Shown here: piece after piece, positions 8,352 to 18,500 of the stretch
How the letters are laid out: each line of letters opens with the position of its first letter
Position numbering within the stretch: the first letter of the stretch is position 1
Assembly: GCA_946402415.1 (NCBI GenBank)
Contig: CAMIWK010000007.1
Coordinates: 1 to 36,982, forward strand
From: an uncultured Fibrobacter sp.
GTDB taxonomy: Bacteria > Fibrobacterota > Fibrobacteria > Fibrobacterales > Fibrobacteraceae
Length of the DNA: 36,982 nt
Direction of reading: 5' to 3'
The notes under the pieces: model-generated
Database searches by the model: none
The model's input: the letters and a program-made list of their open reading frames with translations, nothing else
Told to the model about the DNA's origin: nothing
Program-made: the position numbers and the translations under genes

Positions 8352-8846
8352 TTATTTTCGACGATGCTTTTTAGAAGGAATGAGGGTATCTATCTCTATA
8401 TTTCGCTTAATCAAACTATCGTTAATAAAAAAAGATTTCATTTTTAATTGATAAGTGGTGTCGCGAATAGTTGTATCGTAAATGAATTTTTCATTGTATC
8501 TTCTCCCTTTAATCATTTCATTTGTTTCATATACAATACCATTTTTATATAAGAATTTCTTTTTTCTAGAATTTACTTTTACGGAATCGGGTTCTATAGA
8601 GACTGTACTATCTAATTTATGTAAATTCCTACAACTTATACGATCGTAGCAATTCATTTGTTTCGCTTCGACCCAACCGTGTAATTGAAGCGAAAAACCA
8701 GAGCATTCTTCGGCACGATAAAGAAATGTTATATGGTTGCAGTCAATGATAGTGTCTTTTAGTAAAATTGGAGGAATTTCAGAAAAACAAGAGCTTTCTG
8801 CATAAACACAAATAAACAATATAATCAAAAATGATAATTTATTCAT
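8352..8846 (-). CDS. Putative secreted immunity protein for the HExxH tip of the main RHS protein
   Basis: MNKLSFLIILFICVYAESSC signal peptide. ATG at 8846 (or 8849) overlaps the RHS stop (8839) by 8 nt; homologous C-terminus to the 2963-3483 product. Confidence 0.65.
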   Translation of the reverse strand: MNKLSFLIILFICVYAESSCFSEIPPILLKDTIIDCNHITFLYRAEECSGFSLQLHGWVEAKQMNCYDRISCRNLHKLDSTVSIEPDSVKVNSRKKKFLYKNGIVYETNEMIKGRRYNEKFIYDTTIRDTTYQLKMKSFFINDSLIKRNIEIDTLIPSKKHRRK

Positions 8847-11800
8847 CATACACCCCCATTTCATCGGCAGCCTTGTAATCATTCAAATATATAGGGTCTG
8901 GTTGTGGCTCTGTAGACATGTCTTTTATGCTTTTAAAATATTCATCTGGAGTGTGTACAGATTCTTTATCATTATGACCTGCATTATCAAACTCATACGG
9001 ATGATCTAACTCATGCCCTATAAGAACTTCTGTTAAAACGGAGAAATTTTCCTTTCCGTTTATGCCTCCTTTATAACTTTCAAAAGGAATAAATACATCA
9101 TATGTTTTTTCGTAATTAGGATCAGGCATCGCGCTCGGTTCTATTTTAGTAACGCCGTCTTTCCCTTTCGTATCATAAAAGCGATATAATCGCTCTTTAT
9201 CATTATATGCTCTAAGGAATCGGAATGTATTTGTGCTACTACGACGCTGATTAAATACAGCATAAACATAAGTTCCTCCTTCATTCGGATCGAAATCATT
9301 CCCATCAGGATCCACTCCATTTATCGGATTCATTCCATTCCCGGCATACAGATACGGGCTTGCAAATTGCCTCATCGGGTCAACGGAAATCCACATTCCG
9401 AGCATCAAGTCAAGATATCTTGCTCCCCAATAACCTAGTTCAGTTTCATCATCCAGTTCTTTTCCTGTATAGTTTTCGGTAACTTTATCCGTTAATACTG
9501 TCAAGTCAATTTTTTCTCCGTAGCTTCTATAATCGTAAGCATGTTGCAACATGGGCGGTCCAGCAGTTGTTCCCGTAGTGCGATACACTGCCATTGTGGA
9601 ACCGAGGTGGTTTTTCAGATACCATTCAAATGAAGTGTTTATGGAATCAAAATAATGCGCCGGTTCTACGCCATATCTGCCTAATCCCTGCGGCAGGCTG
9701 ACAACAACCCGTGTCTCATTTCCATTTCCGCTATTGCCGGTACGGATTTCAGTTCCTATACCCGTGTAGTGGGTGACTTGTTCAACAGGCCATTCGCCTG
9801 AACCCGTTCCTTTACGAAGCCTCGTTTTCGAAATTCTCTTTCCGTTCCCATCATACATCATCACCAGTTTCAGGGAATCCCCATTTTCGATTTCACGAAC
9901 AAACTCCACCGGCATTCCCCTCCAGTCGTAGGAGATTTTCATCTTCTTAGATTTATCTTCTATCAGGTTTCCTTCGGAATCATAGACGAAATCGCTCGCA
10001 TCTGACGTAATGCGGTCATCAGCCGTTCCGCCCATTCCGTTGTCAATGGATTTCAGCCTATTGGTGTTGGCATAGTAAATATACTCGCCACCAGCATTCT
10101 TTGCAACACTCGTATCCCGCCTCTGGGCAATCATTCTGCCTTGCGCGTCATATCCAAAGGCTTCATCGAAGTAGTCCTGTTCTGCATCGTCTGCCTTTGT
10201 CAGCCTATTCAGCTGGTCGTAGGCATAGGCTACATCGCGGTACAGGCTAAAGTCCGCATTGCCATGGGCCAGTTCGTGCACCATGCGGCTGATGTTGCCG
10301 TTGTACTGCGGAGTGCACCCGTTGCCGCCGCAATCCTCGTAGTAGAGCGTTTCGGAGTAAAGGGTATTCCCATCTGCTGACTGTACGGCCGCAGTCTTCA
10401 CTGCTCCGCTAATATGATAAGTGTAAGTTAGCGTGAGCGAGTTGCCCATGGTCACGGTCTTCACGCCCCCGGTCGGGTAGTAGGTGTAATGGGCCAGTAA
10501 AATTTCACTGCCGGAGCCGTTCTTCGAGAACACGCTGTCCACGCGGCCCAGGCGGTCGTAGGTGTAACGTTCTGTAATGGCCCGCGAGGTCCCGCCGCCG
10601 TTCACGCCGTAGGGGTATTTCTTGACCATTGTCACCTTGCCACCAAGGTCATATTCCGTTTCCAGGGCAAGCATCCTCAGGCTGTCTGCAGGTACTGTCG
10701 GGTCGTAGGCGTAGGTCGCCGTGACGCGACCATACTTGTCGTAGGAATACGCTTTCGCCACACGGACAACGTTGCCGCTACCGTCAGCGGATACATCGGA
10801 CACCTCCGCCACCGTGCGGGCCCTGCCGTACCTGAAAGCATCTGCCTGGACCGTCGCCGGGTAAAGTTCTACCCCCAGGGTGTCCCTGGCAGGCATTCTG
10901 TCGTAAAACATGCGGGTAACGGTACCTGGGGTAAGTCCCGCAACAGCCGGGTTGAACTGGTTCTGCACATTGCCAAAATACACCCTTGCGGCCCCGCTGT
11001 CAAGCGACGATTTCCATTCGCCGGTATAGATAGCCCTGTCAAGGTTGTCGTAGACGGTAACGGAATACGCCCCGGAGTCAATCTGCCTCTGCGTCTGTGT
11101 CGCGCGGACGCGGCCCATCAGGTCATAGAACGTCCTTGTCTCCCCCGCGTCGGGCTCCTTGCTCCTGACAACACGGCTCTGGGCATCGTACCAGTATTCG
11201 TTCGGAATCACGCAGTTTGCAGGTCTGGGCGTATATCCGCAGCTTACAGGCGGGTGCGACTTGACCACGTTTCCGCGGGCATCCAGTTCGTTCACGCTGC
11301 GGGCGAGCAACTTGCCCGTACTGTCCAGCGATCCACTAACGATCACGCGACCCTCACCGTCCTTCACCGTGAAGGCCCTGCGACCGTCCTGGTCCGTGTT
11401 CAGTTCCCAAAGGTGCGTCGGGTTCGCATCCCTCGCAGCACGGTAGTTCGTGTCGCCGTCGTAGGCCCGTCCGTGACGCACGGCTGCCACGGCGGAGTTC
11501 AGGCTGGCCGAGTCCAGCAGGTTGACGCCTGACAGGTTGACGCCCGAGGAGTAGGACTTTACCAGGTGCGTCCGCCCATCTACGCCCGTAACGCCGAAGG
11601 CACTACCTGGAGCGCCCTCCACATCCTTGGTGGCCATGGGGTCGGGTTTCCATTTCGTTTCCACATACGGGACACCGCCTGCGTCGGGATAATCCGCGTT
11701 CGACGCGGTGTAGTAGGACTTTGCCATACCGGAGTTGTGGGTCGTCTTGCGCTCGGAATTGCAGTCGGCTGCCCCCTTGCAGGGGAGAGCGAAGGGCAGG

Positions 11801-14800
11801 TACTTTTTCCAGGTGCGGCCCATTCCGTCGTGCTCGGAATCCGTCACCAGCAGTTCCTCCGCACCGTCGTAGGCGCGACTCTCCAGTTCCTCCCCCGCCG
11901 TGTTGGTAAAGCGCACCGCATAAGTGACCGGCTTAGCCGCTGTAACAGCAGTCAGGATGGCGTCATCGAGGCTCGACGCGCCATTGGCGGAAATGGAGAG
12001 CGCGTAAACGGAAGAACCGTCAAACAGGGATTTCGCAAGGAACACGGTGTCACGTTTCCATGTGCCGCCACCCGAAACTGTATTCGTGTTTACCGAAGTT
12101 TCGTTCTTTGAAATTTCGACTGTCAGGGTTCCCGTATGCCAGAGCATCAGTACCGCACCGCTATCCGCAAGCAATCTCCCCGCCTGGAGGGGTAAGGCCT
12201 GAGTTATGCGGGCTCCGCTCGAAAGTTCCAGGTGCCTCGAACCCTGCGGCGAAATTCCCCGGGCACTGTGCGCAGACCCGGACACGTTCCATCCATGCAA
12301 CCAGTCCGACTCGAAATCGCCCCCCGAAAGCAACTGACCCGCGGAATACTGGACGGCGTCCGTCCTGTTCGCTATCTGGGAAGCCAATGACGTTCGCGGG
12401 AGCGTCAAGGAGAAAACGGTGTCGCCCACGGCAATCTCCTGCATGGGGGGTGTCGGTGACGAAGGGTCCGGAGTCCCATAGACAAGTTCCCCTGTAGAAC
12501 TATAGACAGCGACTTTTTCCGTCTTCACCGAATTCCATGGATTCGCTATACCGTCCATGGCGGACCAATCATCTGCCAGGCTCCAAGTATAGACGCTTTC
12601 GCTGCCCGATGGGCAATCCGTAAGGCACTGGTCCAGCAAAACAAAGGAAATGTTACGGACTGCAGCCGCCGGCAAACCATTTGCAAGCACAAAGCGGAAA
12701 GTATGCCTATTTCCGGAAGATGTTCGCGAAACTGCAATACCATCGCCGAGCGACATCAGCGCGCCGGCAACAGAGAGCGTATCGGTGCCGATAACGAGCA
12801 TAGGTACATGACTTGCAGGGTGAGTTACATAAAAATCCACATATACAGGGCCGACAAGGCTCGAATCACCGTCATTGCGGACTTCTAGGGAGACGTTGCC
12901 TACGGCATCATTCACGTACCCGTTGGGTATTCCCATTCCCTCAGCATGAACGGTCTCGTTCACGGTCAACTTTAGACTCTTTTTCGTATAGCCGTTACAG
13001 GGCCACATTTCCGTCCCATAGACAAGATTGCCATTGGCATCAAATAGTGCCATATTTGGATTATCCGTCGGCTCACTTGCATCCACCCAACTAGCAAAAC
13101 CGTGCCAATCGTAATTCTGCCATGTATCTAGATGCACGGCAAGGTCCATTCCTCCAGGAGGAGCACTCGCCCCCGGCTGGATTTGCGCATCATCAGAAAA
13201 CTTAACCTTGTAAACAAACAGGTTCTCTTCGCACTGTTCAGTCACCTTACTTTGTACTGCAGATGAGTTCTGGTAGTTTTCAAACACTAGCCGTGACGCA
13301 TCCAGGTTTTCGTTGCCATTATAGTAGAAGCGCAGTTCGTAACCGCCAATATTGGCAGTAGCATTCCCCTTGTTCACCACATAGAGTTTCAAATTCGCCG
13401 CACCTGTCGAAGTGGAATTATCCGAGAAACGTATAAGCAAATCTGTATAAGGGTTGAACGACGATGACGAGACGGCAGAGCTGCTGGACACCGCAGATGA
13501 GCTGCTGACCGGAATTGAAGAGGAACTGACCGGCTGCACCGAAGAACTGGAAATAGGATTCGATGAAGAATTGGGCGGGTAAACAGAAGAACTGCTTTGT
13601 CCAGTAGTCGAACTAGACGACCAAAGACTTGAACTTGATGAAGATGAATTGTCACCACAATCCGCCGCCCACGATGGAGCCTCACCCCACAGGAGAGTTC
13701 CGTCTCCGTCATAAAGCGGGGCCTTAGGCGCATATTGCCTACGCCGAAGTGTATCGCCACCAGCATAGAAATCCTCGATAGACCAATCGTCCACCTTATT
13801 CATACTTATTCCATAGACAAAACCAACCTTACTATCCTGGTAAGAACGGTTGGCCAAAAAATTTTGGGCAGTCTTGCCTGTATAACGCAATCTGAATCTG
13901 CCACTACCACAAGCCTTGTAAGTCACATCCACATTTGGATCCGTGTACCAATAATGTGCAGAGGGTAATGATGAGGAAAAAGGTCGTTCTGCATGGACAC
14001 CATAATAGTCGTAACGCCACCCTGCGGAAAGCGTCCTTGATGTTCCCGAATAGTTCACTACCCCGCTCGCCACATCCAGCTGGTATCTCTTGAACCAGGT
14101 CTCGTCACCGACCAATACGGCAAGGCCCGAGGGGGTGTGCGACGGATGGAGGCTTCCGTCAACAACCACGACCGTCCGGGTCGCAGTAGAACTTCCCCCA
14201 TATGAATCCGTCACCTTCACCGTGTAAGTATAGCTTCCGGTAGGCTTGACCGCCGTCTTGCGAATGTCGCCATGTCGAGAGCGAATGTAAAACACCTTCC
14301 TGTTTGTAGCCGTGTTCACATTGTTTTTTATAACATTTTCATAATCATCCCAATAATCTGCCGGGGTCCCAACTTCTATCCAAGAAGGATGGGGACCCAC
14401 CAGTTCCATGGTAAAGTCATCACCGTCCACATCGGTGACGAGAGGGCGCATAAAATAGTCCTCGCCCTCATATATCGTGTCGGGGCCGGACGTGGAAAAC
14501 TGAATCACGGGAGATGTATTCACAAGTCCTTCCGTACAGAAACCCGAAATCCCCGAATTTGTCCTAAACTTTTGCCAGTTGTATGAAGTCGCTGTAGTCA
14601 TACGCACTTCATGACACCCCTGTTCAGAGAACCAAGACGGAGCAGTACCCCACAATCGATTGCCGGAATGGTCGTAAAGGGCCTCGTATTGGTTATAAAA
14701 GAGGTTTCGCTGCATGGCCCGAGCCGTATAGTTCGTCGCCCAGCGGAATGCGGAATAATCCACATAGGCATTTCTCTCTGTTGCAGCGACATACCCTTGA

Positions 14801-15597
14801 TTCACATCTAAGAACGCCCAAATGTCCTTGTCTTGTAACGAACTATAGTAATAGGGGTCCGTGGAACCTGCCACCTCGTTGTAACCGACTTGAAATTCTC
14901 CCGATCTTGCCCCCGCCCCGATAGAGACTTCACCGCTGAACCTGTGGCGTATCACAAAATTCCCTTGTCCGCAATCTAACACCTGCACGCAACCGTTGGA
15001 TGGTTTTTTCCAGACATTGACTACGGGTTGTCTTCCCGACATGCGCGTAGCGTAATAATCTATGTAGGGGCTTTGAAGGGTCCTTGCGGCGGTCGCTGTG
15101 TTCTTTAACGATGTGTATATTTCCATCTGCCGTCTGTAACTGGCCGCAGAATCATGCATGGCAATTACCACCCCGTAATAGTTCGAGGGTGGATTTATGA
15201 CACTGAATGAATACGATATATTTTGGGACTCGCCTGTTGCCGTATTCCGTACTCGAAGTGTTCCCGAATATGTTCCCGCTGCCGGAGGAAAACCGGAAAG
15301 TTCAAGCCAGAAGTTCTGGTTGTTCTGCCAATGGTAATAGGCGTTGTCCAGGCTGGAATTGTATGCAGGGCGGCCATTTGGTTTTAGCCAGCCCGCATTC
15401 CCAGAAACATTTTCCAGAACATAGGGGGCAACCCCCTGTTCGTGTTCCGTGGAGCCGTTGCCCGACACGCCGTCTATGAACACCGGAACAAAAGCCTTTT
15501 CACCCAAAATAAACTGTGTGGGACTATCGCCGGGAATTCGGACAGACAACTGACCAAAGGACAATCCCAGAAGGGCCAATATGAAAACGAGGACCAT
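8839..15597 (-). CDS. Large secreted RHS-repeat protein: CBM-like modules, Ser-rich linker, RHS repeats and core, C-terminal HExxH toxin tip
   Basis: Signal peptide MVLVFILALLGLSFG (ATG at 15597; the track uses TTG at 15603). Linker SSSSSSSLWSSSSTTGQSSSSVYPPNSSSNPISSSS...; CBM3-like LKLYVVNKGNATANIGGYELRFYYNG; YD repeats; RHS core GARYLDLMLGMWISVDPMRQFASPYLYAGNGMNPINGVDPDGN; tip LIGHELDHPYEFDNAGHND. Confidence 0.9.
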   Translation of the reverse strand: MVLVFILALLGLSFGQLSVRIPGDSPTQFILGEKAFVPVFIDGVSGNGSTEHEQGVAPYVLENVSGNAGWLKPNGRPAYNSSLDNAYYHWQNNQNFWLELSGFPPAAGTYSGTLRVRNTATGESQNISYSFSVINPPSNYYGVVIAMHDSAASYRRQMEIYTSLKNTATAARTLQSPYIDYYATRMSGRQPVVNVWKKPSNGCVQVLDCGQGNFVIRHRFSGEVSIGAGARSGEFQVGYNEVAGSTDPYYYSSLQDKDIWAFLDVNQGYVAATERNAYVDYSAFRWATNYTARAMQRNLFYNQYEALYDHSGNRLWGTAPSWFSEQGCHEVRMTTATSYNWQKFRTNSGISGFCTEGLVNTSPVIQFSTSGPDTIYEGEDYFMRPLVTDVDGDDFTMELVGPHPSWIEVGTPADYWDDYENVIKNNVNTATNRKVFYIRSRHGDIRKTAVKPTGSYTYTVKVTDSYGGSSTATRTVVVVDGSLHPSHTPSGLAVLVGDETWFKRYQLDVASGVVNYSGTSRTLSAGWRYDYYGVHAERPFSSSLPSAHYWYTDPNVDVTYKACGSGRFRLRYTGKTAQNFLANRSYQDSKVGFVYGISMNKVDDWSIEDFYAGGDTLRRRQYAPKAPLYDGDGTLLWGEAPSWAADCGDNSSSSSSSLWSSSSTTGQSSSSVYPPNSSSNPISSSSVQPVSSSSIPVSSSSAVSSSSAVSSSSFNPYTDLLIRFSDNSTSTGAANLKLYVVNKGNATANIGGYELRFYYNGNENLDASRLVFENYQNSSAVQSKVTEQCEENLFVYKVKFSDDAQIQPGASAPPGGMDLAVHLDTWQNYDWHGFASWVDASEPTDNPNMALFDANGNLVYGTEMWPCNGYTKKSLKLTVNETVHAEGMGIPNGYVNDAVGNVSLEVRNDGDSSLVGPVYVDFYVTHPASHVPMLVIGTDTLSVAGALMSLGDGIAVSRTSSGNRHTFRFVLANGLPAAAVRNISFVLLDQCLTDCPSGSESVYTWSLADDWSAMDGIANPWNSVKTEKVAVYSSTGELVYGTPDPSSPTPPMQEIAVGDTVFSLTLPRTSLASQIANRTDAVQYSAGQLLSGGDFESDWLHGWNVSGSAHSARGISPQGSRHLELSSGARITQALPLQAGRLLADSGAVLMLWHTGTLTVEISKNETSVNTNTVSGGGTWKRDTVFLAKSLFDGSSVYALSISANGASSLDDAILTAVTAAKPVTYAVRFTNTAGEELESRAYDGAEELLVTDSEHDGMGRTWKKYLPFALPCKGAADCNSERKTTHNSGMAKSYYTASNADYPDAGGVPYVETKWKPDPMATKDVEGAPGSAFGVTGVDGRTHLVKSYSSGVNLSGVNLLDSASLNSAVAAVRHGRAYDGDTNYRAARDANPTHLWELNTDQDGRRAFTVKDGEGRVIVSGSLDSTGKLLARSVNELDARGNVVKSHPPVSCGYTPRPANCVIPNEYWYDAQSRVVRSKEPDAGETRTFYDLMGRVRATQTQRQIDSGAYSVTVYDNLDRAIYTGEWKSSLDSGAARVYFGNVQNQFNPAVAGLTPGTVTRMFYDRMPARDTLGVELYPATVQADAFRYGRARTVAEVSDVSADGSGNVVRVAKAYSYDKYGRVTATYAYDPTVPADSLRMLALETEYDLGGKVTMVKKYPYGVNGGGTSRAITERYTYDRLGRVDSVFSKNGSGSEILLAHYTYYPTGGVKTVTMGNSLTLTYTYHISGAVKTAAVQSADGNTLYSETLYYEDCGGNGCTPQYNGNISRMVHELAHGNADFSLYRDVAYAYDQLNRLTKADDAEQDYFDEAFGYDAQGRMIAQRRDTSVAKNAGGEYIYYANTNRLKSIDNGMGGTADDRITSDASDFVYDSEGNLIEDKSKKMKISYDWRGMPVEFVREIENGDSLKLVMMYDGNGKRISKTRLRKGTGSGEWPVEQVTHYTGIGTEIRTGNSGNGNETRVVVSLPQGLGRYGVEPAHYFDSINTSFEWYLKNHLGSTMAVYRTTGTTAGPPMLQHAYDYRSYGEKIDLTVLTDKVTENYTGKELDDETELGYWGARYLDLMLGMWISVDPMRQFASPYLYAGNGMNPINGVDPDGNDFDPNEGGTYVYAVFNQRRSSTNTFRFLRAYNDKERLYRFYDTKGKDGVTKIEPSAMPDPNYEKTYDVFIPFESYKGGINGKENFSVLTEVLIGHELDHPYEFDNAGHNDKESVHTPDEYFKSIKDMSTEPQPDPIYLNDYKAADEMGVYDE
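10245..10482. repeat. 238-bp direct repeat, copy 2 (identical to 6126-6363)
   Basis: See copy 1. Confidence 0.9.
13454..13660. repeat. Ser-rich coding low-complexity repeat (linker in the RHS protein)
   Basis: Encodes NSSSSSSSLWSSSSTTGQSSSS...VSSSSIPVSSSSAVSSSSAVSSSS, typical interdomain linker style of secreted Fibrobacter proteins. Confidence 0.85.
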
Positions 15598-15599
15598 TC

Positions 15600-18500
15600 T
15601 CAATTTTGGCCTCCGTTCCTGTATTCCCTGTGATGGGCCTTGAAACTGTTGCCATCGTCATCGCGAACCTGGACAAGATGTCCGAACGGATCATATTCGT
15701 AATAAGTAGAAACGTTATCTTCGGAAACGAACCTGACCATGTTCCCGTAGCGGTCATACACGAATGTCCTTGATTGTGCATCTGCAGGGTAAATTCTAAG
15801 GTATGACAAAAGGTAGCCCCCATAGAGCGTCAGAACATAAGGGTTCCCGGAGACTGTATCACGGACTGTTTCCCATGCCCGGCCTGATTTTCGCAAAGTA
15901 TATTCAGCTATCAGGGTACGCCCCTGTTTTGGTACCGCATAACAACTAATTTGAGAAAAGCCATCAAACAAAACAAGTTCGTTTTCTGTTACCCCATAGC
16001 CAATAGAATTTATTCCACAATTAGCCATGGCGATGGTATCCCTATGGGGAACAAAGCTTGCCACCTCGGAAAGGCCCGCCGGGAAGAACAGCCCCGTCTC
16101 GTACATTCCATCATGAGAATAATGCGTAGCCGTAATCCGCCCGAACCCGTCGCGAGATTCCCGCACCCGGAAATGCCAATCTACAAAACCAATCATTTCA
16201 CCATCATAATCCGTTACCGTAGGGAAAGACTGCCCATGCGCCGGATCCGTACTCTGGAAAGGCGACACCGCAGACAACAGGTTACCTCCACCCACGATTT
16301 CCCTAGACTCTCGGCGACTCCTGAAATTTCCCCATCCGACATACGGCCTTTTCTTTCCCGGATAAACGGAATCGGGCATTTGCCTATACGGCGTAATGTC
16401 AAAGCTCCTCAGGCTGTCATTCACTTGAATCGAATTCCATGGCGATGTTGCAGGAACAGTCCCCGAATATAGGGCGGAGAGATAGTTCTGCGAAAGCATG
16501 TTCCGGCGGAACATTCCATTTGCAAGGGATGTGTCCCCATCAACTACCGAGTAGTGCGGCTTTTTCAAGGTCAACTTACGCATCTCTTTTCCGTCCGGGG
16601 AGGGAGCCTTTGCAAGAGTCGCCGTAGGAAGTCCCGTTAGCGGGTCAAATTGGTGATTTTCCAACGCGCTTTTTCCCCATAACCCAATGTGCGAAGACGG
16701 CTGGTTGTCGTGACCCGTGTAGCTTACCGAAGATACCTGGAAGGCGGGGTAGCGAATATACCTGAAACTCTTGGAATCCTTGCGGGAATCCTTGTCATAA
16801 AGCGCAATATATTGCTTTTCACAATTTTTGTCTTTCTTCCCGTCTTTGCACTTCAGGACCCTTTCATAACTCCATCTTTCCACCTGACGGCCTACCTTAC
16901 TTTTCTGGGTATTTTCAGCGCCTTCGGCCACACCGGGTGCAATATCCGGGACTCGAGTGCTATAGGCGGTGCTATCCTGCCTAACCATCAAAGCGGAACT
17001 TCCGCCGCGATAGAACGAAATTTTTGTATTCAATCCCAAGAATGCCGTAAAGTCGTGATAGGCTACGGAACTTTCGAAGTCGGCGACATCCCGCTCGTCT
17101 TTTTCCGCGCCCGAATTGGCATCCATCTCCTGCAAGGTTATGGAATCTTGTCCATACTCCACAGCCTTGTATATGATAGGGTAATAGCCCTCCTTCTGCG
17201 AACGCAACCACGATTTATGCAACACAAAGTTCTGGTCATCGCGAATCTCATCCTTCATTCCCTGCTTGTTGTATGTCATGGTATAAGTTCCCAAGAACCA
17301 GATAACAGAGACATCCATGTCGTTGAAATCAGAAAGTGAGGCATTCAACGCAAGGGTATCATGCTGCACGGAAAGGGATGAATCCATCGAGAAACGTGAC
17401 GTGGCGGCAAGGTAACGGGCATTGCGGATGTTTTCATCATAGAACGTAAAACTGGTCACCCCGTCCCTTACAACCATCATCTTGCGGGTTTCTCCGAGGG
17501 CATGCTTGTTCGCATCAAGTAGGGTGAATGTCACAAGGAAGGGGCGCTCCTTGTATGTCCGGTCATCCTCATAGCCACCCCACACGAAAATCCTGGTATT
17601 CACGCGGAGGAACGGTTGCAGAGCACTCCGAGTGTCTTCGTCTATAAAGTCCGCAGGAATGCCTGTCTCAGGTGTGACATATTCATACTCTGTCCGTCCA
17701 TTGGATATTCCCGCCCCATAATTTTTCACCGTGACTTTGGGGTAAGTGATATTGGAACCGGGAACATAGAACAAGTCATTATCGCCAAAGCCCACTATCC
17801 TGGATTTTGGAGACAGGTCCATGTCGGGAAGGGCGAACGAGACCTTGCCCGAATAGAATCGGTTCCCAATTACCGTATTGTAAGCAGAATCAGGCAACTG
17901 TGCTATTTCACCGGGTTCATACGTGTATTCCGTCGTGACAGTCCGTCCGATATCATGTCGGATAAGGCGCCTGACCCGCAAATCGCCGCCCTTCATCTCG
18001 GACATTGAATTTCTAACCCAGAAGGAACCCTGTTTGGACTTGATGCCCCATTTCTTGCTCGAATTTATCTTGTCGGCAGCCGACTGCAAGGCGGCTTCCA
18101 TGTAAGGCATGGAGCGGTCCAATACAAGCAGACGACGGGACAATCCATCATTTTTTGATAGTAACTTCAGCGGCTTAGCATCGCCCAACACTGCAACGGA
18201 GCGGGTCCTGGAACATTTGCCAAGTCCACCAAAGCCGCACTTCACTTTGGTTCCCATATTACCAAGAACATTGTACAGGATATTTCGCGACGTGTCAACT
18301 TCGCCAGACGAGGTTACGCCCATGGTATCGAGGTACTCAAAGCCCGTTCCCTGGTAGCCAGCAGGCCTTACCACATCCCAGAAAGCGGAACGGGGACCCA
18401 GACATTGTTCACGCCAATACAACGGCCCTAGTTCCAAGCATATCCGAATGCTGTCCGATTCCGCAACCGGATAATCCCCGGCATAGTTTTTACAGTAATC

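Noticed and set aside
6126-10482. Direct repeats as possible insertion-sequence ends
   Set aside because: The repeats are RHS coding sequence in frame; no transposase, terminal inverted repeats or target duplications seen.
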